DNA from: Ferrimonas pelagia | GTDB taxonomy: Bacteria; Pseudomonadota; Gammaproteobacteria; Enterobacterales; Shewanellaceae | Assembly: GCF_039543565.1 (NCBI RefSeq) | Contig: NZ_BAABJZ010000100.1 | Coordinates: forward strand, 41,063-105,062 | Reading direction: 5' to 3' | Length of the DNA: 64,000 nt | Shown: positions 27,020 to 34,564 of the stretch, piece after piece | How positions within the stretch are numbered: the first letter of the stretch is position 1 | Layout: each line of letters begins with the position of its first letter | Translations under genes and position numbers: made by a program | The notes under the pieces: model-generated | Seen by the model: the letters and a program-made list of their open reading frames with translations, nothing else | What the model was told of the DNA's origin: nothing | The model's database searches: none

Positions 27020-27628
27020 ATGACGATCGCGACCCAAGTGATGGATCACACAATGGCAAAACCGGTTCCGCTCGATCCGCAGCAGCAGTGGCTTGTTCAG
27101 ATCGCTCAGCACCGCGACAAGCTGGCGTTTGCTGAGCTGTTTCGCCACTACGCCCCGCGTCTGCTCAACCATGCCCGCCAGCACTTCAGTAGCGATGCCT
27201 TAGCCGAAGAGATGGTGCAGGAGACCCTGACCAAGGTGTGGCTTAAAGCCCACCTGTATCATCGCGACAAAGGTCAGGTTTCAACTTGGCTGTTCACCAT
27301 TGCCCGCAACGTCCGTTTCGATATGCTCAGGCGCCAGCGCGCCCGACCGGAGCAGCTGTGCGCCGACGAGATCTACCTCGACTTAGAAAGCGAGGCCGAC
27401 GCACACAGCGACAACGAGCGGCTCGATCGACCCATTATCGAGCAACAGCTCAAACACTACTGCGCCCAACTGCCGCCCGGTCAGCGTCAGGTGGTGCAAC
27501 TTATCTATTTCGACGACCGCTCACAGCAAGAGGTGGCGGATGCCTTGGGGATCCCCCTCGGTACGGTCAAGTCACGGCTCCGCCTTGCGCTGGCCAAGAT
27601 CAGGGAGCTCATCGATGACACACATTAA
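27020..27628 (+). CDS. rpoE: ECF RNA polymerase sigma factor (RpoE, ChrR-associated)
   Basis: Encodes 202 residues from the ATG at 27020 (starts at 27041 or 27053 are also possible). Region 2 is FAELFRHYAPRLLNHARQHF, then EEMVQETLTKVWLKA and GQVSTWLFTIARNVRFDMLRRQ. Region 4 is LPPGQRQVVQLIYFDDRSQQEVADALGIPLGTVKSRLRLAL. This is the ECF group paired with ChrR zinc anti-sigma factors, which responds to singlet oxygen and related photo-oxidative or peroxide stress in other proteobacteria. It overlaps its anti-sigma gene by 14 bases, so the pair is co-translated. A promoter of its own type lies just upstream, suggesting positive autoregulation. This is not the heat/envelope RpoE of E. coli. Confidence 0.92.
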   Translation: MTIATQVMDHTMAKPVPLDPQQQWLVQIAQHRDKLAFAELFRHYAPRLLNHARQHFSSDALAEEMVQETLTKVWLKAHLYHRDKGQVSTWLFTIARNVRFDMLRRQRARPEQLCADEIYLDLESEADAHSDNERLDRPIIEQQLKHYCAQLPPGQRQVVQLIYFDDRSQQEVADALGIPLGTVKSRLRLALAKIRELIDDTH

Positions 27629-28295
27629 TCACCATCCCGCTCCGGATCTGCTGCGTGACTTTGCGGCCGGGACCCTCGCGCCCAGCACGGCACTGCTGAT
27701 CGCGGCGCACCGGGAGTACTGCAGCCACTGCCAGCAGCAGATCGCCAACCACGAGGCGCTCCTGGCGCAAACCGCACTGGAGGCTGACGGCGGAGACGAT
27801 CAGCCGGCACTCGATGGCATGCTTGAGACCCTGTTGGCCCATTTACCGGAGCACACCGTCCGTGAGCCCGAGGCCCTGCCGACGGCGATCCAGCCATTGA
27901 CCCTCCATCATCGCACCTTCGAACTGCCTCAGGTGTTGGCACGCCAGCTGCATCAACCCACACGTTGGTCCGCATTGCCCGGACGGCTGCATCAGGCTCG
28001 CCTGGCAGTCGAAAACAGCCATCTGAACTTTATCCATATGGACAAGAACAGCGGTGTGCCCACACACACCCACAAGGGCCGCGAATACACCCTGGTACTG
28101 CACGGTGGCTTTAGCGATGCCAATGGCGACTATCGACTCGGTGATTTTGTCTGTCTCGATCAGCGTCACCAGCATCAACCACAAACCGACAGCCACGAGG
28201 ACTGTTTGGTGATCAGCGCACTGGAAGGCCCGCTGCACTTCACCTCCGGCTTGGCACGGCTGTTCAACCCGCTGTCTCAACTGTTCTTTCGCTAA
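27615..28295 (+). CDS. chrR: ChrR-type zinc anti-sigma factor with cupin domain
   Basis: Encodes 226 residues from the ATG at 27615, inside the end of the sigma gene. The anti-sigma domain (1-85) has candidate zinc ligands His6, His32, Cys36 and Cys39 (HREYCSHC), matching the H-x-H-x3-C-x2-C arrangement of R. sphaeroides ChrR. The C-terminal cupin domain (about 115-210) has GVPTHTHKGREYTLVLHG and LGDFVCLDQRHQHQPQ, with the His/Glu metal ligands. Known mechanism: the anti-sigma holds RpoE until singlet oxygen triggers its release and proteolysis. Here the pair is complete with nothing between them. A bidirectional terminator follows. Confidence 0.92.
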   Translation: MTHINHHPAPDLLRDFAAGTLAPSTALLIAAHREYCSHCQQQIANHEALLAQTALEADGGDDQPALDGMLETLLAHLPEHTVREPEALPTAIQPLTLHHRTFELPQVLARQLHQPTRWSALPGRLHQARLAVENSHLNFIHMDKNSGVPTHTHKGREYTLVLHGGFSDANGDYRLGDFVCLDQRHQHQPQTDSHEDCLVISALEGPLHFTSGLARLFNPLSQLFFR

Positions 28296-28304
28296 AAACA
28301 AAAA

Positions 28305-28333
28305 CGCCGTGGCACATGGCCACGGCGCTTTTC
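28305..28333. terminator. bidirectional terminator between chrR and the DsbA-like gene
   Basis: Stem CGCCGTGGC (28305-28313) / GCCACGGCG (28319-28327), flanked by an A-run on the left and TTTTCTTT after it, between convergent genes. Confidence 0.88.
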
Positions 28334-28347
28334 TTTCCGGCAAGCGA

Positions 28348-29082
28348 TCACTTGCTGGACAAGTAGCTCATCAGATCCGTCAGTTCTTCCAAGGTCGCAA
28401 TCTCTCGCATATTGATCTGATAGCGATTGTTCACGATGAAAGACGGGACGCTCGCAACCTGATACATCTGCTGCTCTTCAGCCCACGCCGACACGTCCGC
28501 ATTGACCGCATTGCTTTGTGCAGCGGCGTCAAATGCCGCACCGTCGATCCCGGCAGCCACAAAGAATGGACGCAGATCGGCCAAGGATTGAATGCCTTCC
28601 TCATGATCATGGCCATGAGCGCTATGATCGTGATCTTTACCGCCCAGCTCTTCGAACAGGGTCTCTTTCAGCGCTTTTTGCTGAGCTTCATCGCCAATGT
28701 TTTGCAAGATAGCGAAACCGCGCACCACATCTTCACCGGTCTGATCGCCAGCAAAGTTCACATGCTTCTGTTCAAACTGAATACCTTGGCTGTCCAGCAC
28801 TGGCACGATCATCGGCAGGAAGCGGGCCTCCATGTTGTAGCAACCACCACAATACAAAGAGAAAAACTCGGTTACGACAGGACCGTCACTGGTCCCCTGC
28901 GGGTTCACCAAGAAGTAGTGATGACCCTCTACGAATAAGCCATCACTGATTTCGGTCGGGTTAGTCTGCTCAACAACAGTCGCTGCCGCAGGAGCTGGCG
29001 CAACCACCTCTTCAGGCTTATCGGAACAACCGCCCAACAATGCGGCGACCAGTACGGAACACAAAGCAATCGTTTTTTTCAC
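28348..29082 (-). CDS. DsbA-like thiol-disulfide lipoprotein with His-rich insert
   Basis: Encodes 244 residues from a GTG at 29082 preceded by GAGGTTAAA. A signal peptide ends LLGGC with Cys19, so it is a lipoprotein of the periplasmic face. The thioredoxin fold begins near residue 68 with FFSLYCGGCYNMEARF. The active-site pair is Cys78-GG-Cys81, where E. coli DsbA has CPHC. The cis-proline loop SVPSF (Pro213) and the helical insertion are present. Between helices sits HDHSAHGHDHEEG (about 151-163), seven His/Asp-rich positions able to bind metal. Likely role: oxidation or isomerisation of exported protein thiols. The CGGC pair and anchor make it a DsbA paralogue rather than the main DsbA. 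Confidence 0.9.
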   Translation of the reverse strand: MKKTIALCSVLVAALLGGCSDKPEEVVAPAPAAATVVEQTNPTEISDGLFVEGHHYFLVNPQGTSDGPVVTEFFSLYCGGCYNMEARFLPMIVPVLDSQGIQFEQKHVNFAGDQTGEDVVRGFAILQNIGDEAQQKALKETLFEELGGKDHDHSAHGHDHEEGIQSLADLRPFFVAAGIDGAAFDAAAQSNAVNADVSAWAEEQQMYQVASVPSFIVNNRYQINMREIATLEELTDLMSYLSSK

Positions 29083-29308
29083 TTTAACCTCAAATATCAA
29101 TAATAAAGCAGGGCTCAACCTAACCCATTGAAGGGTAAACCTTGGCACTGCACCAAGGTCAATCGATCCCGCGATCCTACACCGTAAACTGGGGTCATAC
29201 CCACAAAGGCGAAAAACACGGCAGTGGTCACGGAACTTTTCCGTTGCGGAAAACTAGACCGATTGAGATATAGTAGCAAGCCATTCAATGATGGAAGGAT
29301 ATTGCCTG

Positions 29309-29707
29309 ATGCGAGGTGCACTTGCTGCGAGCCTGGTCATGATTGCGGGATGTGCTCAAACGGCGGATCCGATAACTGAGCAGGACTACGCATTTTCCGT
29401 ACAACCCGATGAAACATCGTCCCATTTCCGCCTGACCTATTTCGGCCAGCCCGGGGGGGAGCCGAACCGCATGGCACCGAACGGGGCCATCCAGCCCGCG
29501 CGCGACGGCGACACCGTGCCGGGCCAGGGCGCCCTGATCAACGAGCATCAGCTGTTCTTATTGCTCGAACAGCAGCTGGATCAACGCCAGCTTTGTCTCC
29601 ATGGCTACCGGATCACCCAGCGCCGCCCGACTCGGCGCGGTGTCACGCTGGAAGGGCACTGTCGTCCACCGCTCACCGCGCCATCAGAAGCGCCAGACGC
29701 CGGCTGA
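29309..29707 (+). CDS. small lipoprotein, unknown function
   Basis: Encodes 132 residues from the ATG at 29309. A lipoprotein signal ends MIAGC with Cys15. The frame also opens at 29288, seven codons earlier. The mature protein is hydrophilic, with Gln/Glu-rich EHQLFLLLEQQLDQRQL and a pair of Cys residues (LCLHGY and GHCRPP) that could form a disulfide. No family was recognised. It converges on the Bcr/CflA gene and ends one base before that gene's stop. It is divergent from the DsbA-like gene. Confidence 0.65.
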   Translation: MRGALAASLVMIAGCAQTADPITEQDYAFSVQPDETSSHFRLTYFGQPGGEPNRMAPNGAIQPARDGDTVPGQGALINEHQLFLLLEQQLDQRQLCLHGYRITQRRPTRRGVTLEGHCRPPLTAPSEAPDAG

Positions 29708-30895
29708 TCACGACTCCATCGCCGCTTTGATCTGGCCATACTGCTGAGCGCGCAGGCGAGACAGCAGCCACCAGCTCAACGGCAACAGGGTCAAGACAGC
29801 CAGGCGCAGCGCCGCAGACAGCGGCACGAGGCTGATCAGCGCCAGCACCAAGGCGGCCCCGCTCATCTGAATGCACACCAGCAGTGCCGATGCCGTTCCG
29901 GCCCGCTCACCGAAGGGGATCAACGCCGCCCCGCCACTGATCGCCAGCAAGAAGCAAAAACCGATGCTAGCGACAAAGACCGGTGCCATGAAGGCCAGCG
30001 GATCGGCCCAGCCCTGCAATGCGATCAGCCCCAAGCAGGCCAATAGACATAAGCTGACACCGAGCACCAAGCCATTGCGCTTACCCACTCGAGCGATCAC
30101 GCTCGGAGCCGCAAACGCCGCGGCAATATTGATGGCGGCGTTGACGCCGAACCAGGCGGCAAACGCCATGGGCGACAACGCCAGATCCACCATTAACACC
30201 GCCGGTGCAAACGACACATAAGCCAAGATCACCGCCATGCCCAGCATGTTCATCACACTGTAGAACTGAAACACCGGGTGGCCCAGCACTGGCGCGTAGC
30301 GCTCCCAGCTGATCAAAGCCCCGTCGGCCCGAGTGCCTTCCGGTCGGGTTTCCGGCAGCCCCCGCAGGATCAGCACACCGGCCAACAGACCATAGCCAGC
30401 CATAAAGACAAAGTTGGCACGCCAATCCCAGAACTCAGTGAGCACACCGCCCAGCAGAGGCGCCAACGCCGGAATGATGCAGATCACCCCATTGAGGTAG
30501 CTGTACAGTGCCGTCAAGCGCTCCTTAGGAAAGGTGTCTCGCACCCCGGAGAACGCCGCCACGACGATGGCACAGGTGCCTAGCCCCTGCAGCAGACGCG
30601 ACAACCACAACAGCTCAATGCTGTTGGCGATCGCCCCTAAGGCGGCGGACAACACGTAGATCACCACCCCAGTGAGTGCGACCGGACGGCGACCATACCG
30701 GTCCGCCAATGGCCCGGCCAGCAACTGACCGGCCCCCAGGCTGAGGATGAAGATCCCCACCAGCGCCTGGATCGACGCCATCTCGGCATCGAATGCATCG
30801 GCCATCGCCGGGATCGCCGGCAGAAAGATATCAATGGCTAAGGGGCTGAAAACCACCATCAGCATAAACAGGTAAAACGGCGCCGAGCGGTTCAT
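29708..30895 (-). CDS. Bcr/CflA-type multidrug efflux transporter (MFS)
   Basis: Encodes 395 residues with twelve hydrophobic segments. Seen: LAIDIFLPAIPAMADAF in the first helix, the A-motif GPLADRYGRRPVALTG between helices 2 and 3, and SRLLQGLGTCAIVVAAFSGVRDTF, the typical Bcr/CflA (DHA1) middle. Family knowledge: proton-driven export of drugs such as bicyclomycin, chloramphenicol or sulfonamides. The substrate here is unknown. It is divergent from a LysR gene, with a palindromic site between them, so LysR control is likely. Confidence 0.9.
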   Translation of the reverse strand: MNRSAPFYLFMLMVVFSPLAIDIFLPAIPAMADAFDAEMASIQALVGIFILSLGAGQLLAGPLADRYGRRPVALTGVVIYVLSAALGAIANSIELLWLSRLLQGLGTCAIVVAAFSGVRDTFPKERLTALYSYLNGVICIIPALAPLLGGVLTEFWDWRANFVFMAGYGLLAGVLILRGLPETRPEGTRADGALISWERYAPVLGHPVFQFYSVMNMLGMAVILAYVSFAPAVLMVDLALSPMAFAAWFGVNAAINIAAAFAAPSVIARVGKRNGLVLGVSLCLLACLGLIALQGWADPLAFMAPVFVASIGFCFLLAISGGAALIPFGERAGTASALLVCIQMSGAALVLALISLVPLSAALRLAVLTLLPLSWWLLSRLRAQQYGQIKAAMES

Positions 30896-30979
30896 AGCGA
30901 TCCTTGGTTGCAGAAAAAAACAGGCGCAATTGTAGTGACCGATGATTATGATTAAAAATGAAATAACAGAATCGACGAC

Positions 30980-30994
30980 ATTCCATTATGGAAT
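30980..30994. promoter_or_regulatory. palindromic operator between the LysR and exporter genes
   Basis: ATTCCATTATGGAAT is a 15-bp odd palindrome (7+1+7) containing the T-N11-A pattern LysR-type regulators bind. It lies 15 bases before the LysR start codon and 85 bases before the exporter start. Confidence 0.6.
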
Positions 30995-31008
30995 AACTAG
31001 GAGGCAGG

Positions 31009-31983
31009 GTGGATCTGACCCGCATCGATCTCAACCTACTGCAACTGATGCTGATCTTGCTTGAGGAACGCAGTGTGACCGGGGCCGCCGCACGCTTGCA
31101 TCTGAGCCAATCGGCAGTCAGCAAGCAATTGGGCAAACTGCGCCAACAGCTGGGCAAGGCATTGGACGACCCCCTGTTTGTACGCAATGCTCAGGGCCTA
31201 ATGCCCACGCCAAAGGCCCAGGCGATGGAGGGCGATCTGCGCGCTTGGTTGCTGGCGGCCAGCCGCTTGCTGCAACCGCAGGGCTTTGATCCGCTTCGCG
31301 ACCAACAAAGCTTCCGGGTGGCCTTGGCAGAAACCGCCTTCCACCCCATCGTCCCCCTGCTGCCCCCGCTGGCGCAACAGGCCCCCGGGCTGCACCTGAA
31401 CATGGTGCCTCAGCCGGCCAACCAATTTGAGCAGCTCAAACACGGTCAGTTGGATCTGTTGATCCTACCGCGAGATACCGATCCCCGGGTGCACTACCCC
31501 TGGCACGTGGATCACCTGCCGTCAGAGTTATCCGGTCAAGAGCTGTATCGTTCGCGCCATAGCTGCCTATTGCGCCATGATCACCCCGCCTTACAACGCC
31601 CCTGGGATCTGGCAGCTATGCTGGCACTCAAACAGATCCATATCTGGGTCGAAGGCTCAGAGTTTTGGCTGATGGATCAAGTGCTGGCCACCATGGGCCA
31701 TAAGCGCGATCCCGGCGCGCGGGTACCGGATTTTCACAGCGCCGCCGTCATGGCACGCCACTCCGACATGATGTTTGTCTGTGATGGCAACTTTGGTGCT
31801 CAATTGCAGACCCGCTTCCAGCTCGCCAGCCTGCCTTTGCCGTTTGAACTGGCGGCCATCAGCTACCGCATGCTGTGGCCCAAACTGCGCGATGCCGATC
31901 CCGCCCATCAATGGCTGCGCCAATTTCTCCTGCGCCAGTGCGAAGCCTTGCGCGATGAGCCGGGGGACAGTGGAAATCAATGA
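31009..31983 (+). CDS. LysR-family transcriptional regulator
   Basis: Encodes 324 residues from a GTG start with a strong AGGAGGCAGG ribosome binding site. N-terminal winged helix: DLTRIDLNLLQLMLILLEER, then TGAAARLHLSQSAVSKQLGKL. The substrate-binding domain runs from about 95 to 305 and resembles the NodD/LinR-like group (LLPPLAQQAPGLHLNMVPQ, LKHGQLDLLILPRD). It is divergent from the Bcr/CflA exporter, and a palindrome sits in the gap, so it probably controls that exporter and itself. Inducer unknown. Confidence 0.93.
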   Translation: MDLTRIDLNLLQLMLILLEERSVTGAAARLHLSQSAVSKQLGKLRQQLGKALDDPLFVRNAQGLMPTPKAQAMEGDLRAWLLAASRLLQPQGFDPLRDQQSFRVALAETAFHPIVPLLPPLAQQAPGLHLNMVPQPANQFEQLKHGQLDLLILPRDTDPRVHYPWHVDHLPSELSGQELYRSRHSCLLRHDHPALQRPWDLAAMLALKQIHIWVEGSEFWLMDQVLATMGHKRDPGARVPDFHSAAVMARHSDMMFVCDGNFGAQLQTRFQLASLPLPFELAAISYRMLWPKLRDADPAHQWLRQFLLRQCEALRDEPGDSGNQ

Positions 31984-32027
31984 GAAGAGAGGAGCTGAAG
32001 AAAAGGGAGCTGCGCTTACTGAGCGCT

Positions 32028-32060
32028 AAGCGAGTACGAAGCGAGTACGAAGCGAGTGAG
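32028..32060. repeat. 11-bp tandem repeat, three units
   Basis: AAGCGAGTACG occurs twice in a row (32028-32038, 32039-32049), followed by a third imperfect copy AAGCGAGTGAG (32050-32060), in the gap between the LysR and outer-membrane genes. Just after it, GAGGGGC (32110-32116) pairs with GCCCCTC (32123-32129), a possible weak terminator for the convergent genes. Confidence 0.85.
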
Positions 32061-32138
32061 GGAAAAACGGGAAGCAAACCGGCAGCGTCAGCGCCGCTAA
32101 GACACTAGCGAGGGGCGCATCGGCCCCTCAAAGCGCCG

Positions 32139-33314
32139 CTAGAACACCTCATTGACGGCAAAGTAGAAGCCACTTTCACCATTGCCCCAAGCCATATCCA
32201 GCCGCAGGTTGACCCGCTGCTTCACCTCAAAGCGGTAGCCCAGCCCCACACTGTGCAGCCACTTATCGCTGCCCAGCTCCGACACCGACTCCGCCAGCGT
32301 GCCCGCTCCGAGCCAATACACCATGCCATGTCGGCGCGGCAGATCATGCCGATATTCCAGCTGAGCCAGGCCCATCTGCTTGTCTCGGTAACGGCCAGAG
32401 TTGTAACCCCGCAGGCGGGTTCCGCCGCCCAATTGCGCGAGCTGATCCCACGGCACCTCGCCATGGTTAAATTCGGCGGCAAACTGCCAGGCTAAGATCC
32501 CCGGGCCGACGCCCCAGTAATCGCTGTATTCCAGATTGTACTTCTCAAATACGCTATCACTGCCTAAGCCATCGCGATACAGCGCCAAATCGGCCTGCAA
32601 CAATCGGCCCTCACGGGCATTGAGAATAAAATCACGGGAGTCGTGCATCAGGTGCAACGTCAGCGCCGCTGTGGTGCTGCTGTCAGGAAACTGGAGCGCT
32701 TGCTCGAACGGACGGGGGGCAAAGGGCTCAACCTTCCGTCCCTCATTCTGGCTGAAGTCAAATCCCAACCCAACAAAAGTTGCCGGCCAGATCTGGGTCA
32801 ACAGCTGTGGTTTAAAACGGTAGCCACGGCGGTCAAAGTCGATCTTATTGGCCTTCACCCGGCCCGCGTCAAGCCCCACGCCATAAAACACCTCAGGCGC
32901 ATCCACCACTTCGGCATTGATAAACAAGCGATAACGGTCTTGCTGGAAGAAGGTTTGACTGATGATCTCGGCGCCGAGCGCGCCATTCACCGAGGCAAAG
33001 CCGTTGACGGTAAACGAGGAGATCTGCGAGACAGTATCTTGTCGGTCCACCTGATACAGCCCCACCGCTGACACGCCTAGCCCTAACTCCATCTCCGGGG
33101 TATAAAACGGCCCCGGCAGGACACTCCAGTCCATGGTTTTATCGGGGTCAAAACCGCCGTCGGCGCCTAGGCTCTCCAGCAGATCATCCATTTTGGCCGA
33201 TAGCCGTCCAAACATCCCCTGACCATCAACCTCCGCTGGCGGCGGGGGTTGCTGCGCAAGCACAACGGCGGGACACAGACTCAAGATCAGTGCCCACAAT
33301 GCGGTTCGATCCAA
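32139..33314 (-). CDS. Omp85-type outer membrane barrel without POTRA
   Basis: Encodes 391 residues from a TTG at 33314. Its AAGGAG ribosome binding site overlaps the stop codon of the upstream gene, so translation is coupled. A signal peptide (cleavage near VLAQ) is followed by a short linker (QQPPPPAEVDG) and an amphipathic helix, then a long alternating-strand barrel. The hallmark is GGGTRLRGYNSGRYRD (the LRGY form of the Omp85 L6 loop motif VRGF/Y). The barrel ends in aromatic Phe (AVNEVF), as for BAM substrates. It has no POTRA domains. Family members are outer membrane proteins of the D15/BamA group with unknown cargo. It pairs with the 33325-34257 barrel protein. Confidence 0.85.
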   Translation of the reverse strand: MDRTALWALILSLCPAVVLAQQPPPPAEVDGQGMFGRLSAKMDDLLESLGADGGFDPDKTMDWSVLPGPFYTPEMELGLGVSAVGLYQVDRQDTVSQISSFTVNGFASVNGALGAEIISQTFFQQDRYRLFINAEVVDAPEVFYGVGLDAGRVKANKIDFDRRGYRFKPQLLTQIWPATFVGLGFDFSQNEGRKVEPFAPRPFEQALQFPDSSTTAALTLHLMHDSRDFILNAREGRLLQADLALYRDGLGSDSVFEKYNLEYSDYWGVGPGILAWQFAAEFNHGEVPWDQLAQLGGGTRLRGYNSGRYRDKQMGLAQLEYRHDLPRRHGMVYWLGAGTLAESVSELGSDKWLHSVGLGYRFEVKQRVNLRLDMAWGNGESGFYFAVNEVF

Positions 33315-33324
33315 GCAGCTCTCC

Positions 33325-34257
33325 TTAGAAACGGCGACCGAGCGAGATAAAGGTAGTGCGACGCGCACCGAATCCGGACTCAAACAGCACCTCCCAGTCA
33401 CGGCTCAGGGCATACTGCGCTCCGATTACCGTATTCCAGCGTGAAGTGCCGCTCTGCTCAACCTCGAACTTACCATCCGGCGCCAGGCTATTGATCAGAT
33501 CATTGATCGCCGAAGGCAATCCCAGATCCACCAGATTGCCGGACAGGCTTTGATCCACCTTCTGGTACATTGCGCCCGCAAACAAACGCAACTCCTTGCC
33601 GCCTTCAAACTCCCAGCGGTAACCCACCCGCGGCGCAGAAACAAAGGTCTCGATCTCACCATCGATGATGGACAGATCCGTATAGGTGTAGTTGGTGTCC
33701 ACCAAGGCAAACCAGTTACCGACGCCGCCGGCTAAAGTGAAGCCAGCCCCATAGGTTCCCCCTTTCAGCTCCAGCGCAAATGGGGCGCCAATGGCAGCGT
33801 CTGCTCCTGCATTCAAGCCCAAACAAATGCCCTGGTTAACGGCATCTTGGAACGGATTACCAGTGCTGGCGACATTGTTTACGTCGCAGGAAAGGTCGCG
33901 GATCGTGGCAGTACTGTCGCCCGTGGTGTAGCCCAGGATCCCATAGACATTGAGAAACGGAAACAGCCATAGATCGCCGCGCAGGGTGATATTGTCCCCT
34001 TCAAAATCCGCATCGGGCGCATCGATCTCCAGCGCCTCTAATACCGGATGCCCAAACAAACCGATACTGTGCACCTGGATCGGATTGCTCATGTCCATAT
34101 AGGACAGCGATAAACCGTAGGGTTTCGGTAGGGTATAGCCCCGCGCGCGCGCCTCATCGCCCCAGATAGGGAACATCGACTCCTGGGCAACGGATGGCAT
34201 GACCGCCAAGCTGCAAAGCAGCGCAGAGCCGGTGAATGTGTTTCGCAACAGATGCAT
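33325..34257 (-). CDS. outer membrane beta-barrel protein, unknown role
   Basis: Encodes 310 residues. Signal peptide of about 24 residues (cleavage near SVAQ-ES). The mature protein has many strands with aromatic/Gly ends (LSLSYMDMSN, LWLFPFLNVYGILGYTTG, TYGAGFTLAGGVGNWFALVDTNYTYTDL, RVGYRWEF) and ends in Phe, as expected for an outer membrane barrel. Two cysteines (CDV, ICLG) may form a loop disulfide. It is the first gene of an operon with the Omp85-type barrel. The pair may act together in outer-membrane export or adhesion, but this is inference. A 36-bp tandem repeat lies upstream. Confidence 0.75.
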   Translation of the reverse strand: MHLLRNTFTGSALLCSLAVMPSVAQESMFPIWGDEARARGYTLPKPYGLSLSYMDMSNPIQVHSIGLFGHPVLEALEIDAPDADFEGDNITLRGDLWLFPFLNVYGILGYTTGDSTATIRDLSCDVNNVASTGNPFQDAVNQGICLGLNAGADAAIGAPFALELKGGTYGAGFTLAGGVGNWFALVDTNYTYTDLSIIDGEIETFVSAPRVGYRWEFEGGKELRLFAGAMYQKVDQSLSGNLVDLGLPSAINDLINSLAPDGKFEVEQSGTSRWNTVIGAQYALSRDWEVLFESGFGARRTTFISLGRRF

Positions 34258-34352
34258 ACCTACTACCCTTAGCCTGATTTAAGCAATAAAAAAGTCCCAC
34301 TTCAAAAGTAGGACTAAAAACGCGATGAGGTCGAATTAACACTACCGATTAT

Positions 34353-34424
34353 CGATCAGACTAGCTGCACCTAAGCTGAATCAAGCGTCGATCCGGCTAA
34401 CTGCACCTAAGCTGAATCAAGCGT
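34353..34424. repeat. 36-bp tandem duplication
   Basis: Two head-to-tail units (34353-34388 and 34389-34424), identical over 29 bases (CTGCACCTAAGCTGAATCAA and the nine bases after it) and slightly diverged elsewhere. It lies in the divergent promoter region between the barrel operon and the DUF4056 gene. With only two units and no spacer, it is not a CRISPR array. Confidence 0.9.
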
Positions 34425-34564
34425 CGATCGCGCTTGGCTAAATACGCCGGTGGATTACACTCTTTGCTCACCGCCCACCAAACTGCGTGACACCGCGTGA
34501 CCGAGCCCGGCTCTGCGAGAGCCATGACCAACTGTATCTAACTTTGCACAGGAAACCGGCCAGT

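Noticed and set aside
34353..34424. CRISPR array
   Set aside because: Two direct head-to-tail units with no spacer between them and no cas genes nearby.
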